Of a stretch of 64,000 nt of DNA, positions 35,643 to 44,421 are shown in pieces. Both the position numbers and the translations under genes were made by a program. The notes under the pieces were generated by a model. It saw only the letters and a list, made by a program, of their open reading frames with translations, did not search any database and had not been told where the DNA came from. The stretch covers positions 682,001-746,000 of the forward strand of contig JANPZW010000015.1 of NCBI GenBank assembly GCA_024707385.1. Reading direction: 5' to 3'. Origin of the DNA: Cellvibrionaceae bacterium (GTDB taxonomy: Bacteria; Pseudomonadota; Gammaproteobacteria; Pseudomonadales; Cellvibrionaceae). Every line of letters starts with the position of its first letter. Within the stretch, counting starts at the first letter, position 1.

Positions 35643-37120
35643 TTATTCCGCTTTCGCCACTGTAATAAATGACCGCAACTCATCCAATTTCACCAGTCGG
35701 CCGTGCAATGGCGCTATGTGCTCCACATCCAGCTTCAGACGGGTGATATTTTCGTAGAGATTTTTGGCAAACGGATTGACCGTGGCCGGCGGCGGAGTAT
35801 TGGGCGCCGGTGGTGTAAAGGCATCGGCTTCGATCAGGATTTTTTCCTTGGGCAAAAATACCAAGGCAAAGGCGTCGTTGTGGCCGTTGTGCACGATCGA
35901 ATGAATTTCAATTGCGCGCTGGCCGTCGTTAAGAACCAGTTTATCGCTGAAGGTCTGGAATTTGGCTGGCTTTTTCGAAATGGCAAGTTTGTCTGGATTA
36001 AGCGTGCGCGGACGGCTCCAGGCTTTTTCGTAAAAGGATTTGTTGCCCTCGTGGGTAACAATGGTCGCACCGGCATCCACATATGTGCGCAATCCGCCGG
36101 AATGATCGAAATGCTGGTGACTGTTAATCAGATGCGTGATGGGTTTGTTGGGAATCAACTCTTTGATTTTATTGATCACCGCAAGAGAGCGCTCTTCATG
36201 TTGCGGCGCTTCGACGACGACAACGTAATCACGCTGCTCAATGGCAACACTGTGATGCGAGCCGCCCTGCAGATAATGCACGCCGGGAGCAATTTCTGTG
36301 CTGGTGACGACAATCGCCGGATTGGGATTGCTGCTGATTTCTGCGGGAACCGGAAAATCAACCGGAGTATTGATTTTGACGCTGCTGATTTTGATATTCA
36401 GAACCGGTGCACCACCCTGGGTTTTTAAGATGGACGAAGGAAATTGCACGCCGCCAAAATCCTTGTAATCTCGGTAAACAACTTCAACCGGGGTATCGCC
36501 GAGGATCGGATTGTCGATCAGCGTACTGACGGATTCCACATGGCCCTTGCTGTTGATCAGACCCTTGTACGGAGTTTTGCCGAGGGTAAATTCCACCAGG
36601 GTTTTATCGCCCTGATTTTTAGTGGACGCCTTGTGCGCTTGCGCCACTTTGATAAAGCCCTGTGGCGTAGTCCAGATTTCGGTGCGGCGCTCTTCTACCG
36701 CCAGCGGCTGTGGTTGCGGCACAGGCGCAGTTCCCGGGGCCGAGCCCTGGGGCGCCGCCAGGTTCCAGGCGAAATCGCGATTCACGTATTGATCCGGTTT
36801 TTGCTCAACCGGCACAGGGCGTTCACGGTGAGGTTCGACAATTTGTTTACGGGTTTGGAAAATCCGCGCCGATACGGTTTCGAAATTAATGATTGCGGTA
36901 TAACTGCTGACATCAAAAGCCGGCCAGGGAGTATCCGGAGCGGGAGACTGACCGAATTGGAACCAGCGTCCGCTGCCGCTGAATTCCAATGTTTTGACTT
37001 TGTCTACGCCTAATTTTTTTGCGCGGTTTCGAGCGCGGATTCGGCGGCCACACTCGCGCCGCTCAAAGTAATGCCCAAAACAAACAGGCCATTTCTCAAA
37101 AATGGAATCAGGGCTTGCAT
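35643..37120 (-). CDS. exported MBL-fold metallo-hydrolase (frameshift at 37014-37020)
   Basis: About 491 residues after repair. Signal peptide from ATG 37120 (QALIPFLRNGLFVLGITLSGASVAA). An N-terminal domain of ~250 residues of unknown fold precedes the metallo-beta-lactamase domain: HLINSHQHFDHSGG is the metal motif HxHxDH, followed by later ligands in VHNGHNDAF, EADAF and a C-terminal PLHGR. The coding-strand A7 run at 37014-37020 lacks one A; with eight the signal peptide joins the body as TAQKKLGVDKVKTLEF. It contains no Cys and only the start Met. First gene of a seven-gene operon under the sigma-54 promoter at 37184. Confidence 0.87.
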
Positions 37121-37183
37121 AAAAGGTTTATTCCTTTCAAGGATGATGAAAATTGGAAGGGTCCAACGATGATTTTCTGGATT

Positions 37184-37199
37184 AGCAACTGCTATACCA
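37184..37199 (-). promoter_or_regulatory. sigma-54 promoter for the MBL operon
   Basis: Reverse strand TGGTATAGCAGTTGCT: GG-N10-GC with TGG and TTGCT. Predicted start near 37173, about 53 nt before ATG 37120. The whole element is nearly the same as that at 56675 (TGGAATAGCAATTGCT). No AACA-N4-TGTT dyad was found in 37200-37410, which otherwise holds no gene. Confidence 0.68.
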
Positions 37200-37410
37200 G
37201 AAGTTTTTTTCGAGAGTTTTCAGGGCTGTGCGACGATTTTTCTTAAGTGTTATCTGACAAGTGCTGCATATCGCGCAGCGTTACTGTTGCAAGTAAAACC
37301 TAGGGTTGAATTTGTAACACCGTCGCAGATTGCCTGTACAAAGGTTGTCCTGAGCCTATCCAGCCGCAATAATTCGCAGCATTTTTGTCGCGTGATCCAC
37401 GGATTCAAAG

Positions 37411-39111
37411 ATGTCTGTTTCTGCTTTCATGAAATATCTGCCGTTGATATTCGGCAGTTTCCTGCTGTTTTTCGCACTGGCGTTGCCCAATTCCCTCTGG
37501 CAGATCGATTGGCCCGCGCTTTTTGTCCTACCTCTGGAACTGACAGTGCTGGGCCTTTTGTTGTTCGTGCCGGGCAGGGCGGGCCATTGGCTGCGCTGGT
37601 TGGTAGCGATTCTGCTGGCGGCGCGCGTCATTTTTTTCCTCGCCGATACTGTGTCTCTGCAAGTGTTCGCGCGACCCTTTAATCCCGTGTTCGATCTCTA
37701 TCTGTTGGCGGATGCACTCTATCTACTTAAAAGCACCGTGGGTGTGGCAAGTGCGTGGTTTGTCGCGGGCGCGGCGGCTGCCTTGGCGGCGCTCGTGGTG
37801 ATTGTCGCCTTCGTGGTTCTGGAAACCATCCGCCGTCCTTTGCAGCCAAAACCCGCCATCACTATTTTGTTGGTGTTGGGCGCTGTGGGATTGAGCCTGC
37901 GGCTGGCGGAATCACCGCACGCAACGCTGCGGTTTTATCAACACTTGGCTCTGCACGCGCACAATGTTCAGAGGAGCTTGGCTGATTTACACAAATTTCG
38001 TGAATCGCTGGTAGAGCAAAGCAGCCCCACGGAGGCTGAATCTCACCTGCTGGAGAAATTGCAGGGCAAGGATGTGCTGATGGTATTTATCGAATCCTAC
38101 GGCCGCACTCTCTTGGACAAGCCGGAATTTGCGCCGCATTTTCAATCCTTCCTGGCGCTGGAACAGGTAAAGCTGGAGCAGTCCCGAATCGGCGTGCGCA
38201 GCGCCTATCTCACATCACCAACCGTAGGCGGCCTGAGCTGGCTCGCCCACGCCACCGCCATGTCTGGATTGTGGATCGACAGTCAGGTGCGCTACGACAG
38301 CCTCGTATTAAGCGGGCATAAATCCCTCAACCGCGTATTCCGCGATGCCGGCTGGCGCACCGTTGCTGTGATGCCGGCGATCACCATGGTCTGGCCGGAG
38401 GCGGTTTATTACGGCTACGACCATATTTATCACGCCCACAATTCCGGTTACGCCGGCAAGCCGTTCAATTGGGTCACCATGCCGGATCAATACACCTTGT
38501 CAGCATTTCACCGCGCGGAACTCGAGCCGGCGGACCGGGGGCCGGTTATGGCGGAGATCGCCTTGATTTCCTCCCACGCACCCTGGACGCCGGTGCCCAA
38601 TCTTGTTGATTGGAAAAGCGTTGCCGACGGGCGAATTTTTGATGATCAAGCAGACAGCGGCGAGTCACCGGAAGTCGTCTGGCGCGACCCGGAGCGCATC
38701 CGCTCGCAGTACCGCCTGGCGGTGGAATACGCCATGAGTACGCTGATCGATTATCTGCTCACACACGCGGATGACAATCTGGTGGTATTGGCGTTCGGCG
38801 ATCACCAGCCGGCGCCTCTGGTAACCGGCGAAACCGGCAATCGCGATGTGCCCGTACATCTGTTCACCCGCGACAGTCGCATTCTCGATGCGATTGCGGA
38901 CTGGGATTGGGCGGAAGGATTACAGCCACCAAACACTAGTCCCGTTTGGAAAATGAATGAGCTGCGCGAGCGGCTGGTAACCACCATGTCCGCTCCCGAT
39001 TTGCCAATTTCAGGCGGGCGGCAGAGCGAGGAGATCCTGGTGGCCGACGACACAGGTGCCACCGCCGATACTTTGCAGGCGGAAGATGCGCCAGTCCTGC
39101 AGAGCCTCTGA
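37411..39111 (+). CDS. membrane-anchored alkaline-phosphatase/sulfatase-fold protein
   Basis: 566 residues. Five or so membrane helices in the first 170 residues (LPLIFGSFLLFFALALP, WLVAILLAARVIFFLAD, AWFVAGAAAALAALVVIVAFVVLE), then a periplasmic catalytic domain of the LtaS/sulfatase superfamily: VLMVFIESYGRTLLD with the metal-binding Glu, SPTVGGLSWLAHATAMSG around the nucleophile position, and FGDHQPAPL with Asp-His near the end. It resembles phosphoethanolamine or phosphoglycerol transferases. Its 3' end overlaps the oppositely oriented methyltransferase gene by 102 bases. No Cys. It probably belongs to the pteridine-like cluster. Confidence 0.8.
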   Translation: MSVSAFMKYLPLIFGSFLLFFALALPNSLWQIDWPALFVLPLELTVLGLLLFVPGRAGHWLRWLVAILLAARVIFFLADTVSLQVFARPFNPVFDLYLLADALYLLKSTVGVASAWFVAGAAAALAALVVIVAFVVLETIRRPLQPKPAITILLVLGAVGLSLRLAESPHATLRFYQHLALHAHNVQRSLADLHKFRESLVEQSSPTEAESHLLEKLQGKDVLMVFIESYGRTLLDKPEFAPHFQSFLALEQVKLEQSRIGVRSAYLTSPTVGGLSWLAHATAMSGLWIDSQVRYDSLVLSGHKSLNRVFRDAGWRTVAVMPAITMVWPEAVYYGYDHIYHAHNSGYAGKPFNWVTMPDQYTLSAFHRAELEPADRGPVMAEIALISSHAPWTPVPNLVDWKSVADGRIFDDQADSGESPEVVWRDPERIRSQYRLAVEYAMSTLIDYLLTHADDNLVVLAFGDHQPAPLVTGETGNRDVPVHLFTRDSRILDAIADWDWAEGLQPPNTSPVWKMNELRERLVTTMSAPDLPISGGRQSEEILVADDTGATADTLQAEDAPVLQSL

Positions 39112-39801
39112 CGGCATTTGCAGGTCCGCCGCAACCGCATTGGCAATTCCCTCCACCAGATTTTCAACCAAAGGCTTCTGCTCGCCGCTGAGGCACCAAG
39201 GACTGTCAGCGGTGTGAACCGCAAATCCCGCTTTGCGCAGACGCTGCACCAGATATTCAGTGGCTCCCGAACCCAACGCCGGTCCCATTCCTTTATCGCG
39301 CAACTGATCCCGATTGAAGGCCGCGAGCACGGTTTCATCCAGAGGATGCGCCGGCGACCAGCGGGTTATTCCGTCATAGTTGAGCGCTGCATAAAGTCCG
39401 ATGCGGCGCTCCACCAGTTGATCCATCAGAGCATCGCAAAAAGCGGCGGAAGCGAGATCGAAAAAAGCCGAAGCCGTCACCAGACTCACCTCAGCAAAAG
39501 GCAGCTGGTCGATCCGATTAAGATCCTGCCTGTAAATCTCCAGTGCATAAGTTTTGCCATGTCTTGCTACAGCTTCCCTAAGCAATCCGTCGTCGAGATC
39601 GACCAGACGCCATGTCGCTTGCGCAATCTGCGCCGAGGAAACCGCGCGCAGAGTAGAACCTGTGCCCGCACCGAGATCGAGAACAATCGGTGCAGCAAAT
39701 CGCTGCAACCATGACCGTGTCAGCTGGAGCAACTCACCGTCGCGAGCTGCGCTGTCGGCGGGCTCACGTAAATCCAACCATTCGACAGAAAACCCGCTCA
39801 T
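39010..39801 (-). CDS. class I SAM-dependent methyltransferase
   Basis: 263 residues. Starts MSGFSVEWLDLREPADSAARD, then the SAM-binding glycine loop VLDLGAGTGSTLRA (about 40-53) and the acidic VDLDDG after strand 2. The start ATG 39801 overlaps the glycosyltransferase stop (ATGA) and has GAGGTG upstream. Acts on a small molecule, probably a product of the surrounding cluster. The 3' 102 bases overlap the gene at 37411 on the other strand. Confidence 0.85.
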   Translation of the reverse strand: MSGFSVEWLDLREPADSAARDGELLQLTRSWLQRFAAPIVLDLGAGTGSTLRAVSSAQIAQATWRLVDLDDGLLREAVARHGKTYALEIYRQDLNRIDQLPFAEVSLVTASAFFDLASAAFCDALMDQLVERRIGLYAALNYDGITRWSPAHPLDETVLAAFNRDQLRDKGMGPALGSGATEYLVQRLRKAGFAVHTADSPWCLSGEQKPLVENLVEGIANAVAADLQMPSEALQDWRIFRLQSIGGGTCVVGHQDLLALPPA

Positions 39802-40961
39802 ATACACCTCGTTGTTGACACATCACGCAGCAAGCCAGCCACTGTATTCGCGCTGGCTTCCCAAGTGGGAAGCGACTGTGCGGCGCGCACTGCGCCCGCC
39901 TGCAATTGTTGAAAAAAAGCAGGATCGGTGAGAAGGCGGGCGAGGGCGGCGGCGAGCTCATCTGGCTGATCCGGCGACACCAGAATGCCCGCATCCGGCG
40001 GCACCAGATCCGGCACTGCGCCAGCGCGCGCGCCCACCACCGGCAGCCCAAAGGCCAGCGCTTCAGCGAAGGCCATGCCGTAACCTTCAAAACGCGAAGG
40101 CAGTACAAAAATGTCTGCGTTGAATAATTCCTCTGCGGGATCCTGGACACTGCCGACGAATCCGACACGCCCTTCCAGGCCATGGTGGGCAACTTCGGCT
40201 CGCAACCAGGCTGTCCACTGCGGATCAAAATCCATTCCGCCAACAAATCGTGCGCGCCAACGCAAATGGCGGATTGTGGCGAGTGCGGCAATCAGGGTGT
40301 CATGTCCTTTACGGCGGGTGAGAGTGGCAAGGGTAAGCAGAACCGGCGTTCGGTCTATCGGCGCGCTGCGGGTAACATACTTTTGAGGTATAGCCTTTTG
40401 AGCGATAGCCTTTTGAGGTATAGCCTGTGGAGATTTTGCCTGAGATTTAGCCTGTTGGGATTTAGCCTGTTGAGGACGCCGGGTGCCAGGCGGAGCGAGG
40501 GTAATTTTGCCGGCGGGAACGGCGAAATCCTCAATCAACAAACGCTGCGTGGCGGCGCTTGTCACCAGCACCGCACGGGCCAACCGCAGAGCGCGGGTTT
40601 CACTTTGCCGCAATAAATTTACCTGTTCAGGGGCGACGCCGGTTTCCAGTGCGAGAGGATGGTGGCAGAGCGCGATCAAGTGCAAACGATTGCATTCTGC
40701 GGCGGCGATTTCATCCATAACACCAAAGGCCAGGCAATCGATAATGACCGTGGCGCCATCGGGCAGATCGGCAAAAATCTTGGCGCTGTCTGCGAGTGCT
40801 TTCGCAGAGGGCTGGGGAAACTCACCGGATAATCGGATGGCGATAACCATCATTCCCAATCGCCGCAATCCAGCAATGATTTCCCGATCGTAACCATAAC
40901 CACCGGTGATGGTGTCCGGGTCGCCGGGAATCGCAAAATAAATCTGTTCCGTATCATTCAT
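39798..40961 (-). CDS. GT4-family glycosyltransferase with in-frame repeat insert
   Basis: 387 residues. N-terminal Rossmann half (ITGGYGYDREIIAGLRRLGMMV) and C-terminal half with TLATLTRRKGHDTLIAAL and the donor-site motif PSRFEGYGMAFAEALAFGLPVVG including the E-x7-E pair. Between the halves, residues about 170-203 are a low-complexity insert of repeated AKSQ/QKAIP units from a 15-bp minisatellite (40380-40474). Transfers a sugar to an unknown acceptor, presumably within the pteridine-like cluster. Coupled to the methyltransferase gene. Confidence 0.88.
   Translation of the reverse strand: MNDTEQIYFAIPGDPDTITGGYGYDREIIAGLRRLGMMVIAIRLSGEFPQPSAKALADSAKIFADLPDGATVIIDCLAFGVMDEIAAAECNRLHLIALCHHPLALETGVAPEQVNLLRQSETRALRLARAVLVTSAATQRLLIEDFAVPAGKITLAPPGTRRPQQAKSQQAKSQAKSPQAIPQKAIAQKAIPQKYVTRSAPIDRTPVLLTLATLTRRKGHDTLIAALATIRHLRWRARFVGGMDFDPQWTAWLRAEVAHHGLEGRVGFVGSVQDPAEELFNADIFVLPSRFEGYGMAFAEALAFGLPVVGARAGAVPDLVPPDAGILVSPDQPDELAAALARLLTDPAFFQQLQAGAVRAAQSLPTWEASANTVAGLLRDVSTTRCI
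40380..40474 (-). repeat. 15-bp in-frame minisatellite inside the glycosyltransferase gene
   Basis: Plus-strand units CTTTTGAGGTATAGC (three, one with GCGA), CTGTGGAGATTTTGC, CTGAGATTTAGC (12 bp), CTGTTGGGATTTAGC and a final partial unit. All unit lengths are multiples of three, so copy changes keep the reading frame and vary an inter-domain linker. Confidence 0.85.
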
Positions 40962-41141
40962 AGGTGTGTTTGCTCAGGCGCGGGCGCGCAGCAGAATGGC
41001 CAACAAAATTGTGTTAAGGTGCCGCAGCGCTGAATTTCAGATCCGGCATTTTGCGCGTCGCGGATTGTACAAATATTGCGGTGAATTTTTCAGTTTGCAT
41101 TTCACTATTTCCCACGGGCCGTACTTAATGTGTTTTGTGAT

Positions 41142-41852
41142 ATGACCATCCACCAAACAATCTCACATTGGCTTACCGGTACCCAGCGCAACTTTACTCC
41201 TGTCGATCGTCCTTTCGTCACCCTCAGCTACGCACAAAGCCTCGATGGCAGCATTGCGCTGCACGACCGCGAGCCGCTGATTTTGAGCGGTCAGGAAGCG
41301 CTGCGACTGACGCATCATTTGCGCAGCCTGCACGACGGCATATTGGTGGGCATAGGCACAGTGCTCAGTGATGACCCGCAATTGACGGTGCGGCACTGGC
41401 CTGGCAACAACCCGCAACCCATAGTGCTCGACAGCCAATGCCGCATTCCGGTCGGCGCGCGACTGTGTCACAGCCTGGAAAAATCCTGTTGGGTACTCAC
41501 CACCCGCACGTCCGGTTGGGAACATCTGGAAGGCGTCGAGGTTTGCCCCATGCAGGCCGATGTCCAAGGCCGGGTTTGTTTAGAGCGCGCACTGAAATTT
41601 CTCCGCGACAAAGGCATCCGCCATCTGATGGTGGAAGGCGGCGCTCAGGTAATTACCGCATTCATCAAAGCGCAATTGGTGGACGCGTTGGTGCTGACAG
41701 TAACGCCGACCCTGGTAGGCGGTTATCGCGGCCTGCACGATCTGCATTTGGCCTCGCGCACGGATCTGCTCAAAATTGATCCCTTGCACAGCGAACGCCT
41801 GGACCAGGATCTGATTCTGTGGGGCCGGGTCGCCTACCGGTATGCATCGTGA
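41142..41852 (+). CDS. RibD C-terminal-type reductase (dihydrofolate-reductase fold)
   Basis: 236 residues. PFVTLSYAQSLDGSIAL at the N-terminus, GILVGIGTVLSDDPQLTVR in the centre and LMVEGGAQVITAFIKAQLVDALVLTVTPTLVGG near the end are the NADPH and substrate motifs of the RibD pyrimidine reductase domain; the deaminase domain is absent. It would reduce a ribosylated pyrimidine or pterin. ATG 41142 is chosen, with GTG 41130 as alternative. The stop overlaps the next gene (GTGA). Confidence 0.86.
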   Translation: MTIHQTISHWLTGTQRNFTPVDRPFVTLSYAQSLDGSIALHDREPLILSGQEALRLTHHLRSLHDGILVGIGTVLSDDPQLTVRHWPGNNPQPIVLDSQCRIPVGARLCHSLEKSCWVLTTRTSGWEHLEGVEVCPMQADVQGRVCLERALKFLRDKGIRHLMVEGGAQVITAFIKAQLVDALVLTVTPTLVGGYRGLHDLHLASRTDLLKIDPLHSERLDQDLILWGRVAYRYAS

Positions 41853-42884
41853 GCGAAGAAAATTTATTCGCGCAGCAGCTCTGGTTCACCGCACCGGGCA
41901 AGGTTGAAATTCGACGCGTTGAAATACCAACGCCCGCAGCCGGGCAGGTATTGGTGGAGACGCTGTGTTCCGCAGTGAGCGCCGGCACCGAACTTTTGCT
42001 CTATCGCGGTCAGATCCCACAACAAATGGCGCTGGATGTCAGCATCAGCCAATTGCAACAACAGAGCACTTATCCGCTGCAATACGGTTATGCCTGTGTG
42101 GGCAGAGTTGCGCGTTTGGGTGAAGGCGTGGAGCCACAATTGCGCGATCAACGGGTATTTGTTTTTCAGCCCCATGCCAGCCATTTTCTCGCCACGGTGG
42201 ATCAATTGATCCCAGTGCCCGACGACATAGCGGATGAGGACGCGGTATTTCTGGCGAATATGGAAACGGCGGTCAATCTCGTGCAGGACGGCGCGCCGCT
42301 GCTGGGAGAGCGGGTGGCGGTGCTGGGGCTCGGTGTCGTCGGACTGTTGCTCGCCAGTGTGCTGCGGCAATTTCCGCTGGCACAGTTGGTCGGTGCGGAT
42401 ACCTTGGCGTTACGCCGCGATCTGTCCCAACGGATTGGCATCGAATCGGTTGTCGATCCTTCATCAGCAACAGATATAGAGAAATTAAAAAAGGATTCTG
42501 CCTGATGGGGCAGACCTTATTTATGAGGTCAGCGGCGCACCTGAAGCGCTCAACTTCGCCATCGGTCTCAGCGGTTTTGCCAGCCGGATTGTGGTGGGCA
42601 GCTGGTACGGCGAAAAATCGGCGCCGGTTCTGCTCGGCGGCGAGGCGCATCGCAACCGGCTGAAAATCACCACCAGTCAGGTCAGCAGTCTGGCGCCGGA
42701 GCTGTCCGGTCGCTGGAATAAAGCGCGTCGCTTCTCTATTGCGTGGGAGATGTTGCGACAGGTGCGGCCGAGCCAATGGGTTTCCCATCGCGCGCTTTTG
42801 CCGGAGGCGCAGTCCATTTACCAGCAGCTCGACCAAAATCCGCAAAATCATTTGCAGGTTTTATTTATCTATCCCCATTCATAA
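41849..42884 (+). CDS. zinc-binding alcohol-dehydrogenase-like oxidoreductase (frameshift at 42487-42492)
   Basis: Medium-chain dehydrogenase of about 345 residues after repair. TPAAGQVLVETLCSAVSAGTELLLYRGQIP, YGYACVGRVARLGEGV, and the Rossmann loop VAVLGLGVVGLLLASVL are clear. The A6 run at 42487-42492 has one A too many; with five the frames join as EKLKRILPDGADLIYEVSGAPEAL. The Cys and His ligands for structural zinc are not evident. The same gene type accompanies PTPS-like, RibA-like and glycosyltransferase genes in other proteobacteria, with no defined product. GTG 41849 overlaps the upstream stop. Confidence 0.83.
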
Positions 42885-42896
42885 CCGGATTTATTT

Positions 42897-43277
42897 ATGT
42901 ACACACTGGCCGTCACCCGCGATTTTATTGCCCGCCACTTTTTGATTGGCGGCGATTGGGGCGCGGAAAATTTCCCCCACGCCCACCACTATGTGACCGA
43001 AGTGAGTATCGAGGGCACAAAACTCGACCGCCACGGTTATCTGGTGGATATAGTCGATGTGGAAGCGGAACTTGGCAAAATTGTGGATTATTTTCGTGAT
43101 GCGCTGCTCAATGACAAAGAGGAATTCGCCGGTCTCAATCCGAGCATCGAACACTTCAGCCGGATAATCTGTGAAAAACTGGCGGCTGCCATCAAGCCCG
43201 CCGAGGGCGCCCGTGCCATCACGGTGAAACTATGGGAAAACGCCACCTGCTGGGCGGCTTATCGACACGAACTTTGA
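42897..43277 (+). CDS. 6-pyruvoyl-tetrahydropterin-synthase-like protein (PTPS/QueD family)
   Basis: 126-residue tunnel-fold protein. Zinc ligands are His14 (FIARHFLIGG) and His28/His30 (NFPHAHHY). In QueD and PTPS a catalytic Cys lies four residues before the second ligand; here that position is Glu24 (E-N-F-P-H), as in PTPS-III-type proteins. It probably acts on a dihydroneopterin-type substrate, with altered side-chain chemistry. Follows the dehydrogenase by 12 bases. Confidence 0.88.
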   Translation: MYTLAVTRDFIARHFLIGGDWGAENFPHAHHYVTEVSIEGTKLDRHGYLVDIVDVEAELGKIVDYFRDALLNDKEEFAGLNPSIEHFSRIICEKLAAAIKPAEGARAITVKLWENATCWAAYRHEL

Positions 43278-43281
43278 TGGC

Positions 43282-44346
43282 TTAATTCTGGCGCCCCACC
43301 CAAACGTCATCACCGCGCCAAAAACAAATAGCGCCGCCGCCGAGCAGCGTTATCCAACTGCACAGCAATAACAGAGCGATATTCCCCGCGGACAAGGATG
43401 TCCAGGTCAAAGTGCTGACCAGCAAAAAAGCAGCCGATGCAGTGCGGGCGCCTGCGCCGGCGACAATCAAAATCCCCAACAAAAGCATCAGCGTCGACAA
43501 TTCACCCCAAATAATTCCACCAACAATCAACAGCCCGACGCATATACGCAGCGCGGGAATAAAAAATTGTTGGCCGAAATAACCAGTGCACGGAAAAAAC
43601 GCCGATTCGTTTTTCAGCCTGCCGGAAACCGCCAGCCAATCAACCAAAAATCCTGCGAGTATCGGAATCATAAAAGCCACACCCAATACCCGGGTGACCT
43701 CGGCGGGGAAAACCGGAAATAAAACGAAGGCAACAAAACCCATTTGAAGGCCAGCTAAAGTGCGGCGCAAAACACTGGGGGGTAGGGGATAAACCGACAG
43801 TTGTCGCCGACGGCGCCAATGAAGCCCGCCGATAAAAATATAATAAGCCGCGCTGACCGCAAGAAAACTCCAATGGAATTTGCCGAGAGTAACCGCCAGC
43901 AGCGGTGCCACCAGAAGCCCGAGGGCGTCCATCTCCGTATCCAGTTCTCGCCCGAGCAAACTGGTCCTGCCACTGCGGCGGGCGACCCAGCCATCGGTAC
44001 GGTCCAATACCGCCGCAATGCTGTACAAAATCCCCGGCATCCAAGCGGCCACACCTATTGGCGACTGAAATAAAAATCCGCCAGTCAGCGCAATCAAACC
44101 GCCGCGCAGCAATGTCAATCGATTGGCCCAACCGAAATCACTGTAACAAGGAATTGTCATCTCCAGACGGTTTAAATCTCTGCGCCACCAGGTTTGCAAC
44201 CAACAATAAATCCACAAAGCGCCGGCGAGAAAAAACCACAGCACCGGACTGACGCCCGATTGTAAAAACGCCAAAAACAGAGCGCCAGCGCCTAACACGC
44301 CGGCGCTCCAAGCGCCTATGAATTGAAGTTCTCGTTGCAAACGCAT
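43282..44346 (-). CDS. CDP-alcohol phosphatidyltransferase family membrane protein
   Basis: 354 residues, about eight membrane helices. The catalytic motif D-G-x2-A-R-x8-G-x3-D-x3-D is intact in DRTDGWVARRSGRTSLLGRELDTEMDALG. Joins an alcohol to a CDP-activated lipid or other CDP-substrate. Longer than phospholipid synthases, with an extra C-terminal set of helices. Convergent with the PTPS-like gene (4-base gap). Confidence 0.88.
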   Translation of the reverse strand: MRLQRELQFIGAWSAGVLGAGALFLAFLQSGVSPVLWFFLAGALWIYCWLQTWWRRDLNRLEMTIPCYSDFGWANRLTLLRGGLIALTGGFLFQSPIGVAAWMPGILYSIAAVLDRTDGWVARRSGRTSLLGRELDTEMDALGLLVAPLLAVTLGKFHWSFLAVSAAYYIFIGGLHWRRRRQLSVYPLPPSVLRRTLAGLQMGFVAFVLFPVFPAEVTRVLGVAFMIPILAGFLVDWLAVSGRLKNESAFFPCTGYFGQQFFIPALRICVGLLIVGGIIWGELSTLMLLLGILIVAGAGARTASAAFLLVSTLTWTSLSAGNIALLLLCSWITLLGGGAICFWRGDDVWVGRQN

Positions 44347-44421
44347 CGGTACCCCGGAGACACGAAAGGACTCAAGCCTAAACGCAATCCCCGAATAAAA
44401 ACAATGCGCAATTAAAAGCCA

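Noticed and set aside
35703..36428. Forward open frame of 241 codons
   Set aside because: Antisense to the metallo-hydrolase, whose metal motif is intact on the other strand.
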